A DNA stretch of 47,256 bases from Clostridiales bacterium (GTDB taxonomy: Bacteria; Bacillota; Clostridia; Christensenellales; Aristaeellaceae): NCBI GenBank assembly GCA_015056125.1, contig SVGW01000015.1, positions 1-47,256 on the forward strand. The letters run 5' to 3'. Shown here one piece after another: positions 7,360 through 16,471 of the stretch (the first letter of the stretch is position 1; every line of letters begins with the position of its first letter). A program made the position numbers and the translations under genes. Below the pieces are notes generated by a model. That model was not told where the DNA came from, made no database searches, and saw only the letters and a list, made by a program, of their open reading frames with translations.

Positions 7360-9972
7360 TTAAATCGCATGATTCTTTTCCGCTATTGCAGGCATCGTGA
7401 CGGTAACCACTGTGCCCACATTTTCCGCAGAAGAAATGGAGATGCCATACGGTTCGCCAAAATGAAGCCGAATGCGGCTGTGGATATTGACAAGGCCAAC
7501 GCTGACGGCCAATTCCGACTGCTTAAGGGAAGCCTGTAATTTCTCCAAAGCAGCAGGGGAGATGCCCTCGCCGTCGTCCCGGATGACCACGGTAAGCATT
7601 TCATTCATCAGGGCGGCGGTGACCACGATTCGGCCGTGCCCCTGGGGCTTGATGCTATGATCAATGGCATTTTCAATCAGCGGCTGAAGAAAAAATTTGA
7701 CTACCTGGAGGGATTCCAAGCCTGGAGCAATGGAAAAGGTGATATTCAGGCTGTTTGGGTAGCGGGTAAGCATAATATCCGCATACATATGGGCATAGGC
7801 CAATTCTTCGCCAAAGGAGATCATGTGTTTTTCCAGGCGGGTAACAAATCGGAGCATATCGGATAATTTCATCAGCATGGAGGCAGCTTGCTCCCCGCGG
7901 TGCTGATGAATCAGATGAATAATGTTTTCAAAGGTATTGTACAGAAAGTGGGGGCGGATCTGAAGCTGCAGCAGGGTCAACTGCGCCTGCTTTCGGCTGA
8001 GCTCCAGCTGATATTGCTGACGCTGTACAATGATCATGTTTTCGTGAAGGGAGCGCACGCGTTCCACCATTTCGGAGTATGTATCGCCCAATTGTTCTAT
8101 TTCAGTAATATGGCTGTTAAGATGCAGCGGCGTTCCCTCGCTTAGAAGTTCGGTATGATTCATCACATCCAGCAGGTGAAGGAACTGCCGCTCAATCATG
8201 TAGGCAAAGAGGTAACTAAGCAAGGCAGATACAACCAGCATGATAATCAAAAGATACAGGCTATCGGACAGATATTGATCGGCGTATTCAGAAATGTAGC
8301 CTGTGTTGGGAAGCAGAACCAGTGAAAAGGGCGTATCCTCCAAGGGCATCTGGAAGGCTGCATCATCTTTTTGGGGCGTATAGATGCTGCCAATCAGATG
8401 CTGCTGGGTGCTGACGAATATACGGCCCGTTTCCGTTTCAATGAGCATTTTGGAATAAGCATTGTTGGCGCCTAATCCTTCCAACTGCTGGGCATGAAAG
8501 CGGCAGGTGAGATAACCGGCCGGAGCATATCTGTTTAAATCTTTGAGAATCAGCTGAAACTGCAAAAGCTGAGTGCCATTGTGATCAAAGACCCGCCAGG
8601 AGCGTATATTTTTTTCTTCAGGATGGTGGCCAAGCAATTGATGAACGCTGGTGCCATAGGCAACTTCTCCATTCAGGTTATATAGCGTGAAATCCAGCTT
8701 ATATTCGAATTTTTCCCATGTGGACAGAAGTGCATCATATATTTCTTCTTCAAATACTACATTTTCACTCCATTCGGGTGCTTCTGTTTGCTCAATAGAA
8801 GCATCTTCATTGCTCAGGAGGCGAATGATATTCGTATCGTATCCTAAATAAATCGAAGATTCCACGATTTTATTCAGGTAAGCATCGATTTCAGATTTGG
8901 TTTCCCGGGCGATATCTTCCAAGGAACGGGAGGCGGCAGACGTGATCATATCATTAATCAGCATATAGGAGCCGCCGCCCAGAAGGACACCTGTAACAAA
9001 TACCACGGAAAAAAATAGCGCAAACGTGCGGCGGCGTATATTCATAGGGGGAAGCGCTGTGGGAACGGAAGATGAATCCAGGCGAAGCTGGGTCATTTGC
9101 TGGGTGAATTTTTTAATGGGCGAAACGATTCGATTAGAAAAGACAACGCTGCAGCAGATCATCAGAAGCGCTACCAAAACGGTTACGATCAGCAGCTTGG
9201 TGCGGGTTATGCTGTTGTTGTCCGCCGCAGCGGTGGCTTCCGGATGATAAATCAGCGAAAAAGTATCAAAGGAATCCAGGGTATGAACGAATACATCGCT
9301 TGGGGGAGCGCTAAGCGCCTCAGGGAGGAGGGCGGTATTATTGGAAAATATTTGTCCGTTTCCAATCAAAGCGCTGCGATCGACTTGCAAGGCCGTGGAA
9401 GGGAGAATCAAAATGACGCAGGCAGAAAGAGATTCCCAGTGCAGAGGAACGGCAAAAAAGGTGTAGGCAGATAGATGATAAATTTCCCGGTCATCCACTG
9501 CCGGCACCAGAATAGGCGCATCCTGAATTTGAGGATATTTTTGATATAAATGATCCAGCGAATTAATTCCAAGAGACAGAATACTTAAATTAATCACGCT
9601 GTTTTCCAGAATCAGCGCCATATGCAAATGATCCCGGCTTTGGCGATTGATACTGCTGTATATATTGCGCAGAGCAGAAACCATGTACATTTTGTCCACG
9701 CTGTCGGCTGAAGTGTAATCCCTGGCGATAACGAAGAGAGAATCGTTATTTTTGAGCCAATTGGAGATATCGTTGAGGGTTTCCAAATGCTCCGATGCAG
9801 TGAGAACGGCTTGCTCAAAAAGAATCTGCTGCATTTCATCCTGCTCATTCCGATCAAAGCGCTGAATGATATTGGAAAACTGAACGCTATTGACAACAAT
9901 GAAAGCAAGGGTGAGCAGGAGGGAAATGAGCATCAGCAAATAACGCAGGGGAATGGCGAAAGATCGTTTCAT
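7360..9972 (-). CDS. YesM-type sensor histidine kinase with two sensor modules
   Basis: An 870-residue membrane histidine kinase, the likely partner of the response regulator encoded just upstream. Order: membrane helix 1 (about 11-30), first extracytoplasmic domain (31-257), helix 2 (258-280), a HAMP-like stub (SPIKKFTQQM), helix 3 (317-339), second extracytoplasmic domain (340-570), helix 4 (571-593), HAMP (594-650), His_kinase domain with QIRPHFLYNTFENI (phospho-acceptor H675), and an ATPase with ENAIDHS (N768) and RDDGEGI (D800). Relatives of YesM usually have about 580 residues and one sensor, so this looks like a second helix-sensor-helix unit fused in front. The ATG at 9972 overlaps the regulator stop (ATGA), giving tight coupling; an upstream in-frame extension to 10053 lies inside the regulator and is not used. 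Predicted role: sensing an extracellular sugar or binding-protein complex and controlling the divergent importer. Confidence 0.9.
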   Translation of the reverse strand: MKRSFAIPLRYLLMLISLLLTLAFIVVNSVQFSNIIQRFDRNEQDEMQQILFEQAVLTASEHLETLNDISNWLKNNDSLFVIARDYTSADSVDKMYMVSALRNIYSSINRQSRDHLHMALILENSVINLSILSLGINSLDHLYQKYPQIQDAPILVPAVDDREIYHLSAYTFFAVPLHWESLSACVILILPSTALQVDRSALIGNGQIFSNNTALLPEALSAPPSDVFVHTLDSFDTFSLIYHPEATAAADNNSITRTKLLIVTVLVALLMICCSVVFSNRIVSPIKKFTQQMTQLRLDSSSVPTALPPMNIRRRTFALFFSVVFVTGVLLGGGSYMLINDMITSAASRSLEDIARETKSEIDAYLNKIVESSIYLGYDTNIIRLLSNEDASIEQTEAPEWSENVVFEEEIYDALLSTWEKFEYKLDFTLYNLNGEVAYGTSVHQLLGHHPEEKNIRSWRVFDHNGTQLLQFQLILKDLNRYAPAGYLTCRFHAQQLEGLGANNAYSKMLIETETGRIFVSTQQHLIGSIYTPQKDDAAFQMPLEDTPFSLVLLPNTGYISEYADQYLSDSLYLLIIMLVVSALLSYLFAYMIERQFLHLLDVMNHTELLSEGTPLHLNSHITEIEQLGDTYSEMVERVRSLHENMIIVQRQQYQLELSRKQAQLTLLQLQIRPHFLYNTFENIIHLIHQHRGEQAASMLMKLSDMLRFVTRLEKHMISFGEELAYAHMYADIMLTRYPNSLNITFSIAPGLESLQVVKFFLQPLIENAIDHSIKPQGHGRIVVTAALMNEMLTVVIRDDGEGISPAALEKLQASLKQSELAVSVGLVNIHSRIRLHFGEPYGISISSAENVGTVVTVTMPAIAEKNHAI

Positions 9973-11465
9973 TTTTCCGTCTCCATAGGTGCGGCATGGG
10001 CACGCCGCCATGTTTGCGCAGTCATGCCGAAATTTTCCTGGAATAAAGTACAAAAGCGCCGGTAATTTTCATATCCCACCTGCATAGCAATGGAAGCAAC
10101 AGTCAAGTCTGTGGATTGAAGGAGATGGCATGCTTTTTCAAGTCGAATATTTCGGATATATTCGTGGAGCTTGACGCCTGAGCGTTTATAAAAAAGCGTG
10201 CTGAAATAAGAAGGGTTCATATAAAATCTTTTAGCCAGTTCATTCAGGGAGAGGGGTTCGGCATAATGAAGGTGGATATATTGCTGTGTTTGCAGAATCA
10301 CATCATTTCCTTTTTGGCGATTGGACGAAAGCAAGGCATAAAGCTCTTCCAGCTTTTGAAGAACCTGCTTGCGGAAAATGCCAAAGGATTCACAGGATTG
10401 AAAGGAAGCGCAAAGCTCGCTCACTTGCAGCGGCGCATGAACCCCATTTTGCTTTTGAATGTTTTGCGAAATTTGCCCCAATAATTCTGCGCATTGGATA
10501 AACAACATATCCGGATTTTCCATGGCAGCGGCGTAGGTATCCAGGTAGCCTACCAATAATTCGGTCGCTTCGGCCTGGGAACGGTGCAAAAGCGCATCCC
10601 ATAGCAGCGAAGCGTGAAGCGGCTCGGTGGGCGCGGCCTTTTGAGGAAGATCCGTTGCCCGGCCGGGGGAAATATAAAAGCCGTTCCAAAGGCATTCATT
10701 GATACGGGCATATGCCGCTGCGGCGTTTTCAAGGGTAGAAAGGGGAGGGGAAACCAATAATTGCCCCTTGCTGCATGCCCATTCCAGGGCAGCTTCGGTG
10801 GGAAGCGCGCCGTGGAGGAGGATCATGAGGATGCTCATGTGCTCAGATACATAAGCAGAGGCGCCCCTGCTGCTCAGCATATCCTCGCATTGTTTTTTGG
10901 TGATGGGGCTGCCAGGGCGCATGGCCCAAAGGGTATAAGGGCCCTGCCCAAGCTGCGGAGCAAGCTGCAGCAAAGCTTCCTGGGATATTTCGCCGGATAA
11001 ATATTGCATAATGGCGCCGGAAATCTGTGCGCGTTCAATTCCCTGCACAGCCTGCTCCAGATATTGGCGGTGGGCGCGGGCGGCTTGCTCCTGGTGGATT
11101 TCAAAGGCGATCTGGCGGCAAAGACCAATCAATTCTTCCTGCTTAACTGGCTTGAGCAAATAGCCGCGCACGCCATTGCGAATGGCCTCCTGGGCATAAT
11201 CAAATTTATCATAGCCAGATAAGACGATGCAGCGCATACTGGGATATAGTTTTCGCACCTGGGCGATAAGCTGCAGGCCATTCATTCTGGGCATTTCAAT
11301 ATCCACCAGCATGATTTGTGGGGAGAGGTGCTCAAGATCCTCCAGCGCATCTTCTGCACTTTCAGCACTGCCAATAACCCGAATGCCCTCAGATTCCCAG
11401 GCGATATCCTCGGCAATTCCCTGTCGGATCAAAAGTTCATCATCGACAATGTATAATCCCAGCAC
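9969..11465 (-). CDS. YesN-type response regulator, AraC output
   Basis: A 498-residue cytoplasmic response regulator. The receiver domain (1-120) has acidic pocket D8/D9, phospho-acceptor D55 in MLVDIEMPRMNG, S83 and K105. A linker of about 270 residues follows. The C-terminal 100 residues are a double helix-turn-helix AraC domain (LSLNELAKRFYMNPSYFSTLFYKRSG, then VASIAMQVGYENYRRFCTLFQENFG). I start it at the GTG at 11465 because AAAGGAG lies 8 bases upstream and the receiver then begins at once with LGLYIVDDE. It overlaps the kinase gene by 4 bp. The operon is divergent from the importer at 11672, the usual arrangement for a regulator of that importer. Confidence 0.93.
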   Translation of the reverse strand: MLGLYIVDDELLIRQGIAEDIAWESEGIRVIGSAESAEDALEDLEHLSPQIMLVDIEMPRMNGLQLIAQVRKLYPSMRCIVLSGYDKFDYAQEAIRNGVRGYLLKPVKQEELIGLCRQIAFEIHQEQAARAHRQYLEQAVQGIERAQISGAIMQYLSGEISQEALLQLAPQLGQGPYTLWAMRPGSPITKKQCEDMLSSRGASAYVSEHMSILMILLHGALPTEAALEWACSKGQLLVSPPLSTLENAAAAYARINECLWNGFYISPGRATDLPQKAAPTEPLHASLLWDALLHRSQAEATELLVGYLDTYAAAMENPDMLFIQCAELLGQISQNIQKQNGVHAPLQVSELCASFQSCESFGIFRKQVLQKLEELYALLSSNRQKGNDVILQTQQYIHLHYAEPLSLNELAKRFYMNPSYFSTLFYKRSGVKLHEYIRNIRLEKACHLLQSTDLTVASIAMQVGYENYRRFCTLFQENFGMTAQTWRRAHAAPMETEK

Positions 11466-11618
11466 ACAGACCACTCCTTTTTTCATATTATACATGATGA
11501 AGATGTATTTTGAAAGCGATTTGGGCAAAATCAAAAGAATTAAGACAAATCCAAAATTTTGATAATATGGTAATATTTCAACCTCCAAAGAAATGGAACG
11601 AATCCAAAAATGTGGGAA

Positions 11619-11647
11619 TTGAAAAAAATATGACCATATTTTATAAT
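11619..11647 (+). promoter_or_regulatory. Promoter of importer operon 1
   Basis: TTGAAA (11619-11624), 17 bp, perfect TATAAT (11642-11647). Transcription would start near 11654, just ahead of the AAAGGAGAGG ribosome site, so the leader is only about 18 nt. Confidence 0.65.
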
Positions 11648-11671
11648 GTTGGTGAAAGGAGAGGATGCTGG

Positions 11672-12619
11672 ATGAGCATTGCGGCTATGCGTACTCAGGG
11701 TAAAGGCAGGCATTTATGGGTTCAGGTAAAAAAGCATTGGCCCTATTATCTGGTGATTGCGCCCATCGTGATTTACTTTTTTATTTTTAAGTATATTCCT
11801 ATGTATGGGGTTACCATTGCATTTAAGGATTATACATATAGCCGCGGGATTTTGAACAGCCCCTGGAGCGTGCCGCTTCTGAAAAATTTTGACCGTGCGT
11901 TTTCCAGCATCTTATTTTGGCGGGCTTTCAGGAATACGTTGATTCTCAGCGTGCTGGGGCTGGTCATCAATTTTCCGTTGACCATTCTCTATGCGCTGCT
12001 GCTGGATGAAATGCCGGGCAGGAAGTATAAGCGGTTTATTCAAACGGTTTCCTATCTTCCCCATTTCATTTCCTGGGTAGTATTGGTGGGTATTTTTCGC
12101 ACGATTTTTTCGCCTACCACCGGCGTGGTGAATGCGGTGATTGAAGCCTTTGGTGGAAAAAGCATTTATTTTATGGCGGATGCGAAATGGTTTCGTCCGA
12201 TGGTGGTGATCACCAGCCTGTGGAAGGGAATCGGCTATGGCTCCGTTATCTATATTGCTGCAATCACCGGCATTGATCAGGAGCAATATGAGGCGGCCTA
12301 TATTGACGGCGCCAACCGCTTTGCCCGGGTTTGGCATATCACGCTGCCCAATCTTGCGCCTATCATCTGCATTCAGTTGATCATGAGCACCTCCAATATT
12401 CTGGAAGGCAGCTTTGATCAAATCTATAATATGCTCTCCGGGGTGACCAATTCGGTAGGCTCCATCATTGAAACGTATGTATATCAATTGGGTATTGTCA
12501 ATACCAAGTACAGCCTTTCCACGGCAATTAATCTTTTCCAGAATGTGGTGGGCATGGTATTGCTGGTGGCGGCCAACTGGATTGTGCGCCGGATCAATTC
12601 GGAAAACAGTTTGTTCTAA
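11672..12619 (+). CDS. ABC sugar importer permease, LplB-type (system 1)
   Basis: One of two inner-membrane permeases of a CUT1-like oligosaccharide importer. The 315-residue product has six predicted helices beginning with HWPYYLVIAPIVIYFFIFKYIPMYG, and the cytoplasmic coupling motif YEAAYIDGANRFARVWHITLP (EAA-X3-G-X9-I-X-LP type), where an ATPase docks. The ATG at 11672 follows AAAGGAGAGG (11655-11664); an in-frame extension upstream to 11510 crosses the promoter and is rejected. The next gene is the YtcP-type partner 12 bp downstream. No ATPase gene is in the operon; a shared MsmX-like ATPase elsewhere is expected, as known for this family. Confidence 0.93.
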   Translation: MSIAAMRTQGKGRHLWVQVKKHWPYYLVIAPIVIYFFIFKYIPMYGVTIAFKDYTYSRGILNSPWSVPLLKNFDRAFSSILFWRAFRNTLILSVLGLVINFPLTILYALLLDEMPGRKYKRFIQTVSYLPHFISWVVLVGIFRTIFSPTTGVVNAVIEAFGGKSIYFMADAKWFRPMVVITSLWKGIGYGSVIYIAAITGIDQEQYEAAYIDGANRFARVWHITLPNLAPIICIQLIMSTSNILEGSFDQIYNMLSGVTNSVGSIIETYVYQLGIVNTKYSLSTAINLFQNVVGMVLLVAANWIVRRINSENSLF

Positions 12620-12631
12620 GGAGGGAAGCTT

Positions 12632-13510
12632 ATGAAATATAAATCCAGAGGAGAAAAGTGCTTTGACGCATTTGTGATCGTGCTGATGGCGTTGCTGGCA
12701 TTTTTATTCCTGTATCCGTTCATCGATCAATTTTGGCTTTCCTTCTACACCTATGAAAATTCCATCTATTCAGGTCAGCGCCTGATTCCCAGAATGCCCC
12801 TGGTGCTGGATTCCTATAAGGAAGTATTTAAAAACGATGTATTTCTTGTTGCGCTGGGCAATTCTGTGTTCCGGGTGATTCTGGGCACGGTATATACTGT
12901 GTTTTTCACGTTTTGCGGCGGATATGTGCTCAGCAAAAAAAGCCTTCCTTTCCGCAATGGGCTGCTGGTCTATTTTATGTTTACCATGTTCTTTAGCGGC
13001 GGCTTGGTGCCCAGTTTCATCCTCATGCGGAACCTTGGCCTGTTTAACAGCCGCTTGGCCTGGATTTTGCCGGGTATGACCTCGGCCTGGAACATGATTT
13101 TGACCCGCAACTTTATCCGCACGGTGCCGGAGGCCCTGGAGGAAGCGGCGGTGGTGGATGGCGCAGGAATCTGGCGGGTGATGTTTGGCATTATGCTTCC
13201 CCTGTCCATGCCCATCATTTCCGTGCTGGCTCTTTGGTCGGCCATCGGCCACTGGAATTCCTGGTTTGACGTGCTGCTGTATACCAGAAAGAACGAACAA
13301 TTGACCCTGGCGCTGATGCTGCGAAGGATTATTATGGAAAATTCCGTGGATCTTTTGGGCGAAAGCATGACCGAATCGATTCCTACCCGCACGCCCGATA
13401 CCGTAAAGGCGGCTACTATGATGACGCTGGTAATTCCCATTGCCTGCGTTTATCCCTTCTTGCAAAAATACTTTGTGAAAGGAATTCATGTAGGCTCCGT
13501 AAAGGGCTGA
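12632..13510 (+). CDS. ABC sugar importer permease, YtcP-type (system 1)
   Basis: The second permease of importer 1, 292 residues, six helices starting with CFDAFVIVLMALLAFLFLYPFIDQFW. The coupling loop is LEEAAVVDGAGIWRVMFGIMLP. The C-terminus CVYPFLQKYFVKGIHVGSVKG is the hallmark ending of YtcP/AraQ-like permeases. The ATG at 12632 follows AAGGAGG (12619-12625). It forms the channel as a heterodimer with the upstream LplB-type subunit and takes substrate from the binding protein encoded 70 bp downstream. Confidence 0.93.
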   Translation: MKYKSRGEKCFDAFVIVLMALLAFLFLYPFIDQFWLSFYTYENSIYSGQRLIPRMPLVLDSYKEVFKNDVFLVALGNSVFRVILGTVYTVFFTFCGGYVLSKKSLPFRNGLLVYFMFTMFFSGGLVPSFILMRNLGLFNSRLAWILPGMTSAWNMILTRNFIRTVPEALEEAAVVDGAGIWRVMFGIMLPLSMPIISVLALWSAIGHWNSWFDVLLYTRKNEQLTLALMLRRIIMENSVDLLGESMTESIPTRTPDTVKAATMMTLVIPIACVYPFLQKYFVKGIHVGSVKG

Positions 13511-13580
13511 TCCATTTGTTACCAAGCGGCAGGAAAAGCGCGCATTCCAGCCGCTAAAATAGAAAAAGGAGTGTACCCCT

Positions 13581-15098
13581 ATGAAGAAAAAGGTTTCCCT
13601 TTTCCTGGTGTTGGTTCTTCTTTGCTCCCTGTTTGGAGCACAGATTTCCTTCGCCGAAGAACCCATGGACATTCACTGGATCGTGTACGGCCAGACCACC
13701 GGTGAAACGCCTACCACCAGCAACAGAACCATCGATTACCTGAATGAACGCTTCAACATCAACATCATCGTGGAAGAATTGAACAGCTTCACCGAACAGT
13801 GGAACGTATTCTGGGCTTCCGGCGGAAGCGCGGACTACATCCAGACCAATAAGGGCGGCGATGTATTCAAGCTGGTTGAGCAGGGCGTGGTTCGCTCCAT
13901 TCCCGACGGCTGGCTGGATGAATATGCCCCCGATCTGATGGCCCAGATTTATGCCCGCATTCCCAAGGATGTAGTAAAGGCCTCCATCTCCCGGGACGGC
14001 AAGGATTACTGCATTCCCTACACCAGCAATTTCGCCACTTCCTTTGCCATGGTGTTGCGCTCTGATTATGTGGAAAAGCTGGGTATCACCGAGCTGCCCA
14101 CCACCTTTGAAGGCTTCCATGAACTGTGCCGCCAGCTGACCTTCGGCGATCCCGATGGCAATGGCATTGATGATACCTATGCCCTCAACGGCCCTCAGAC
14201 CGGCGTGGAATTTGCCTATCTTTCCTGCATGTACGGTTTCTTCCCCGGCGCCTACTATCTGGGCGAAGATGACAAGGTTACCTTCACCGGCACCTATGAT
14301 CAGTATAAGGAACTGCTGCACGTGCTGAATGATTGGTACGAAGAAGGCCTGATCGATCCTGAATTCGTAACCGATACCCGGGATGATATGCACCGGAAAT
14401 TTGCTGAAGGCCGCATTGGTATTGCTGTAAATAATCACGGCTGGCTGGCTAATACCCTGATCCCCATGCTCAAGGAAATGAACCCCGAAGCGGAATTGGT
14501 GTTCCTGCAGCCCTGGGAAAGCGAAGATGGTCGCCAGTGGGCGCATACCTTCCTGGCCAATTGCGCCGGTGACGGCGCCGGATTCTTCGGCATCGATTGC
14601 CCGGATGAAGTGGTGAAGAAGGTGCTCCAGATCCAGAATGAAATGGTGAAGGATCTGGATCTGTACAAGCGGCTGTATTTCGGCGAAGAGGGCGTGGACT
14701 ACACGCTGGATGAAAATGGCCAGATGTATCAGACCGACGAGCAGAAGAGCGCTTCCTACGTCACCAAGCACGGCCTTAAGCAGACCTTCTGCGTGCGCAC
14801 CATTGATTTCGAAGCTGCTACTGCCATGCAGAATGAAAACATGCGCTTCGTGCTGAAGGAACTGGCCAAGAACCCTGCGGAAGACCGGCTCTATGCCTAT
14901 AATAACTTCATTGCTCCTGAAACCAATGAAGCCTATAATGACCTGAACAGCGAAGTGAACACCATTTACAAGGAATTCTACATCAATGCCATCACCGGCA
15001 AGGTGGATATTGATGCAGAATGGGATAACTATCTGGCGCAGCTGAATCAGGTGGGCCTCCAGGATATTCTGGATGAATACAATGCCATGTTTGAATAA
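13581..15098 (+). CDS. Extracellular solute-binding protein, LipO-type (system 1)
   Basis: A 505-residue sugar-binding protein for importer 1. The N-terminus is a signal peptide (MKKK, hydrophobic core 5-20, likely cleavage after SFA at residue 25). C15 lies in the core but is preceded by Val-Leu-Leu, not a standard lipobox, so lipid anchoring is doubtful. This is unusual for a Gram-positive binding protein, which is normally a lipoprotein. A calcium-loop-like DPDGNGIDDTYAL (near residue 195) is typical for the family. AAAAAGGAG at 13563-13571 sets the start. Codon usage is strongly optimised, so high expression is expected. A terminator follows at 15115. Confidence 0.92.
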   Translation: MKKKVSLFLVLVLLCSLFGAQISFAEEPMDIHWIVYGQTTGETPTTSNRTIDYLNERFNINIIVEELNSFTEQWNVFWASGGSADYIQTNKGGDVFKLVEQGVVRSIPDGWLDEYAPDLMAQIYARIPKDVVKASISRDGKDYCIPYTSNFATSFAMVLRSDYVEKLGITELPTTFEGFHELCRQLTFGDPDGNGIDDTYALNGPQTGVEFAYLSCMYGFFPGAYYLGEDDKVTFTGTYDQYKELLHVLNDWYEEGLIDPEFVTDTRDDMHRKFAEGRIGIAVNNHGWLANTLIPMLKEMNPEAELVFLQPWESEDGRQWAHTFLANCAGDGAGFFGIDCPDEVVKKVLQIQNEMVKDLDLYKRLYFGEEGVDYTLDENGQMYQTDEQKSASYVTKHGLKQTFCVRTIDFEAATAMQNENMRFVLKELAKNPAEDRLYAYNNFIAPETNEAYNDLNSEVNTIYKEFYINAITGKVDIDAEWDNYLAQLNQVGLQDILDEYNAMFE

Positions 15099-15114
15099 TT
15101 CATGGTAACCGGTC

Positions 15115-15146
15115 AAGGATCGCTCCTTCGGGAACGATCCTTTTTT
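15115..15146 (+). terminator. Terminator of importer operon 1
   Basis: AAGGATCG (15115-15122) pairs with CGATCCTT (15135-15142), with an inner TCC/GGA pair around a TTCG loop, then a T run to 15146. Confidence 0.92.
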
Positions 15147-15161
15147 CGTTGGGGAAAATGA

Positions 15162-15190
15162 TTGCAAAAGTGGGGCGGTTATGCGATAAT
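15162..15190 (+). promoter_or_regulatory. Promoter of the acyltransferase-like gene
   Basis: TTGCAA (15162-15167), 17 bp, GATAAT (15185-15190). It directly follows the importer terminator, so the next gene is an independent unit. Confidence 0.65.
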
Positions 15191-15228
15191 TAGGTATCCT
15201 ATGAAAAAGGAAAGGACTGATTGGTAAT

Positions 15229-16443
15229 ATGACAAAGCAGCAAATGATGGAGTCGATGAATATATCCGCTCTATCCGATGAATGGGCCGCAATTTACGAA
15301 GAGGCGGTGAAGGGCTGGGAAGGACAGATACGGATAATTTGCAAGAAGGATCATCTGCTGGAAATCATGGAAACGTATGGGCTTTTTAAGGAATCAAGGC
15401 AGGAAATCCTGATGGCAGCAGAAGAGATCCTTCAGAACAAAGAAATTGCGCTTTTGACCTGCCTGATTGATCGGGCTCTGCTGTCGGGGAATCCGGCTCT
15501 CTATACGCCAGGCGAAACCGAATTGCCGTTTGGGAAAGATTTGGCCCATCGGTTTTATCTGCTGATTCCCATTATTCGCAGGATTCCTGCGATCATTGAG
15601 CGTTATCGAGAGATTTGCATTTCCGATGAGGTGATTTTTGCGACACTTCAGGAATATGAAACCTGCCTGGAGATATTCAGATTGCATAACGGATATACCG
15701 GCTTTGATAAGCGCTATTATAAATGGACGCTTCGCGTCATGAATAGCACCCTCTTTAGGATCGGGCGGTTTAATTTTGAAGTAAAGACCTTTCAACACAG
15801 CGTTTGCGGCTTTCGACATCAGGATGGTCGCATCATGGTTCTTGCCGATGGGATGCGGCTGCACAAGAGCGGCCAGGTGCTGGGCAGCGCTGGATGCGAT
15901 GAGGAAGAGGGAGCTTTCGATGCTGTAATCACCGAAACGGAGGACGCCTATGTGGGTTTCCCTGCCGATGAAATGGGAAGGATTAAAAAGGAACCGATTC
16001 GTCTTTCCAAGGCAGAATGGAGCCCTGTACTGCGCCGTGGGGATGACGTGATCTCCGTGCATATTCCAAGGGCGGGGGCACTGACAAAGGAAGCGTGCGA
16101 AGCGTCCTATGAGACCGCCTGGAAACTCTTGCGAAAATGTTTTCCGGAGCATGATTTCAAGGCGATTATCTGCTGCTCCTGGATGATGGACAGGCAGCTT
16201 CAAAAGCTGCTCAAGCCCACTTCCAATATTGTTTCATTCCAGAATCGCTATATGCCTTATCCCTGTAAAAGCGCAGGTGGCGCAGTGTTCATCTTTGTAT
16301 TCCAATTTCCGGTGGGAACGGATCTGGAAAAGATCGATTATCAAGCGCTTCCCGAGGATAGTAGCTTGCGCAAAGCGGTGAAGGAATTATATCTTTCCGG
16401 CGGCGCGATTTATGAAAATGGCGGAATATTTCTGATGAATTGA
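15229..16443 (+). CDS. Acyltransferase-like protein (two-part GNAT-like fold)
   Basis: A 404-residue soluble protein resembling the clostridial and Bacteroides proteins annotated as acyltransferase domain-containing. The N-terminal helical part (about 1-200) precedes a GNAT-like C-terminal domain (about 200-404). The most recognisable stretch is HIPRAGALTKEACEASYETA, followed by ICCSWMMDRQLQKLL and SNIVSFQNRY. The reaction and acyl acceptor are unknown. The ATG at 15229 lies 13 bp after an AAAGGAAAGGA ribosome site. It has its own promoter. Before the repeat insertion just downstream, its terminator was probably the hairpin now duplicated at 16450 and 16729. Confidence 0.6.
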   Translation: MTKQQMMESMNISALSDEWAAIYEEAVKGWEGQIRIICKKDHLLEIMETYGLFKESRQEILMAAEEILQNKEIALLTCLIDRALLSGNPALYTPGETELPFGKDLAHRFYLLIPIIRRIPAIIERYREICISDEVIFATLQEYETCLEIFRLHNGYTGFDKRYYKWTLRVMNSTLFRIGRFNFEVKTFQHSVCGFRHQDGRIMVLADGMRLHKSGQVLGSAGCDEEEGAFDAVITETEDAYVGFPADEMGRIKKEPIRLSKAEWSPVLRRGDDVISVHIPRAGALTKEACEASYETAWKLLRKCFPEHDFKAIICCSWMMDRQLQKLLKPTSNIVSFQNRYMPYPCKSAGGAVFIFVFQFPVGTDLEKIDYQALPEDSSLRKAVKELYLSGGAIYENGGIFLMN

Positions 16444-16449
16444 AAAAAA

Positions 16450-16471
16450 GAGGCTTTCAATTGAAGGCCTC
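16450..16471 (-). terminator. Hairpin copy 1, terminator for minus-strand reading
   Basis: A near-palindromic 22-bp sequence (GAGGC...GGCCTC) preceded by seven A (16443-16449). Read on the minus strand it is a hairpin followed by seven T. In the plus direction it is followed by AGTTTG of the inserted repeat and lacks a T run. An exact copy lies at 16729-16750. Confidence 0.75.
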
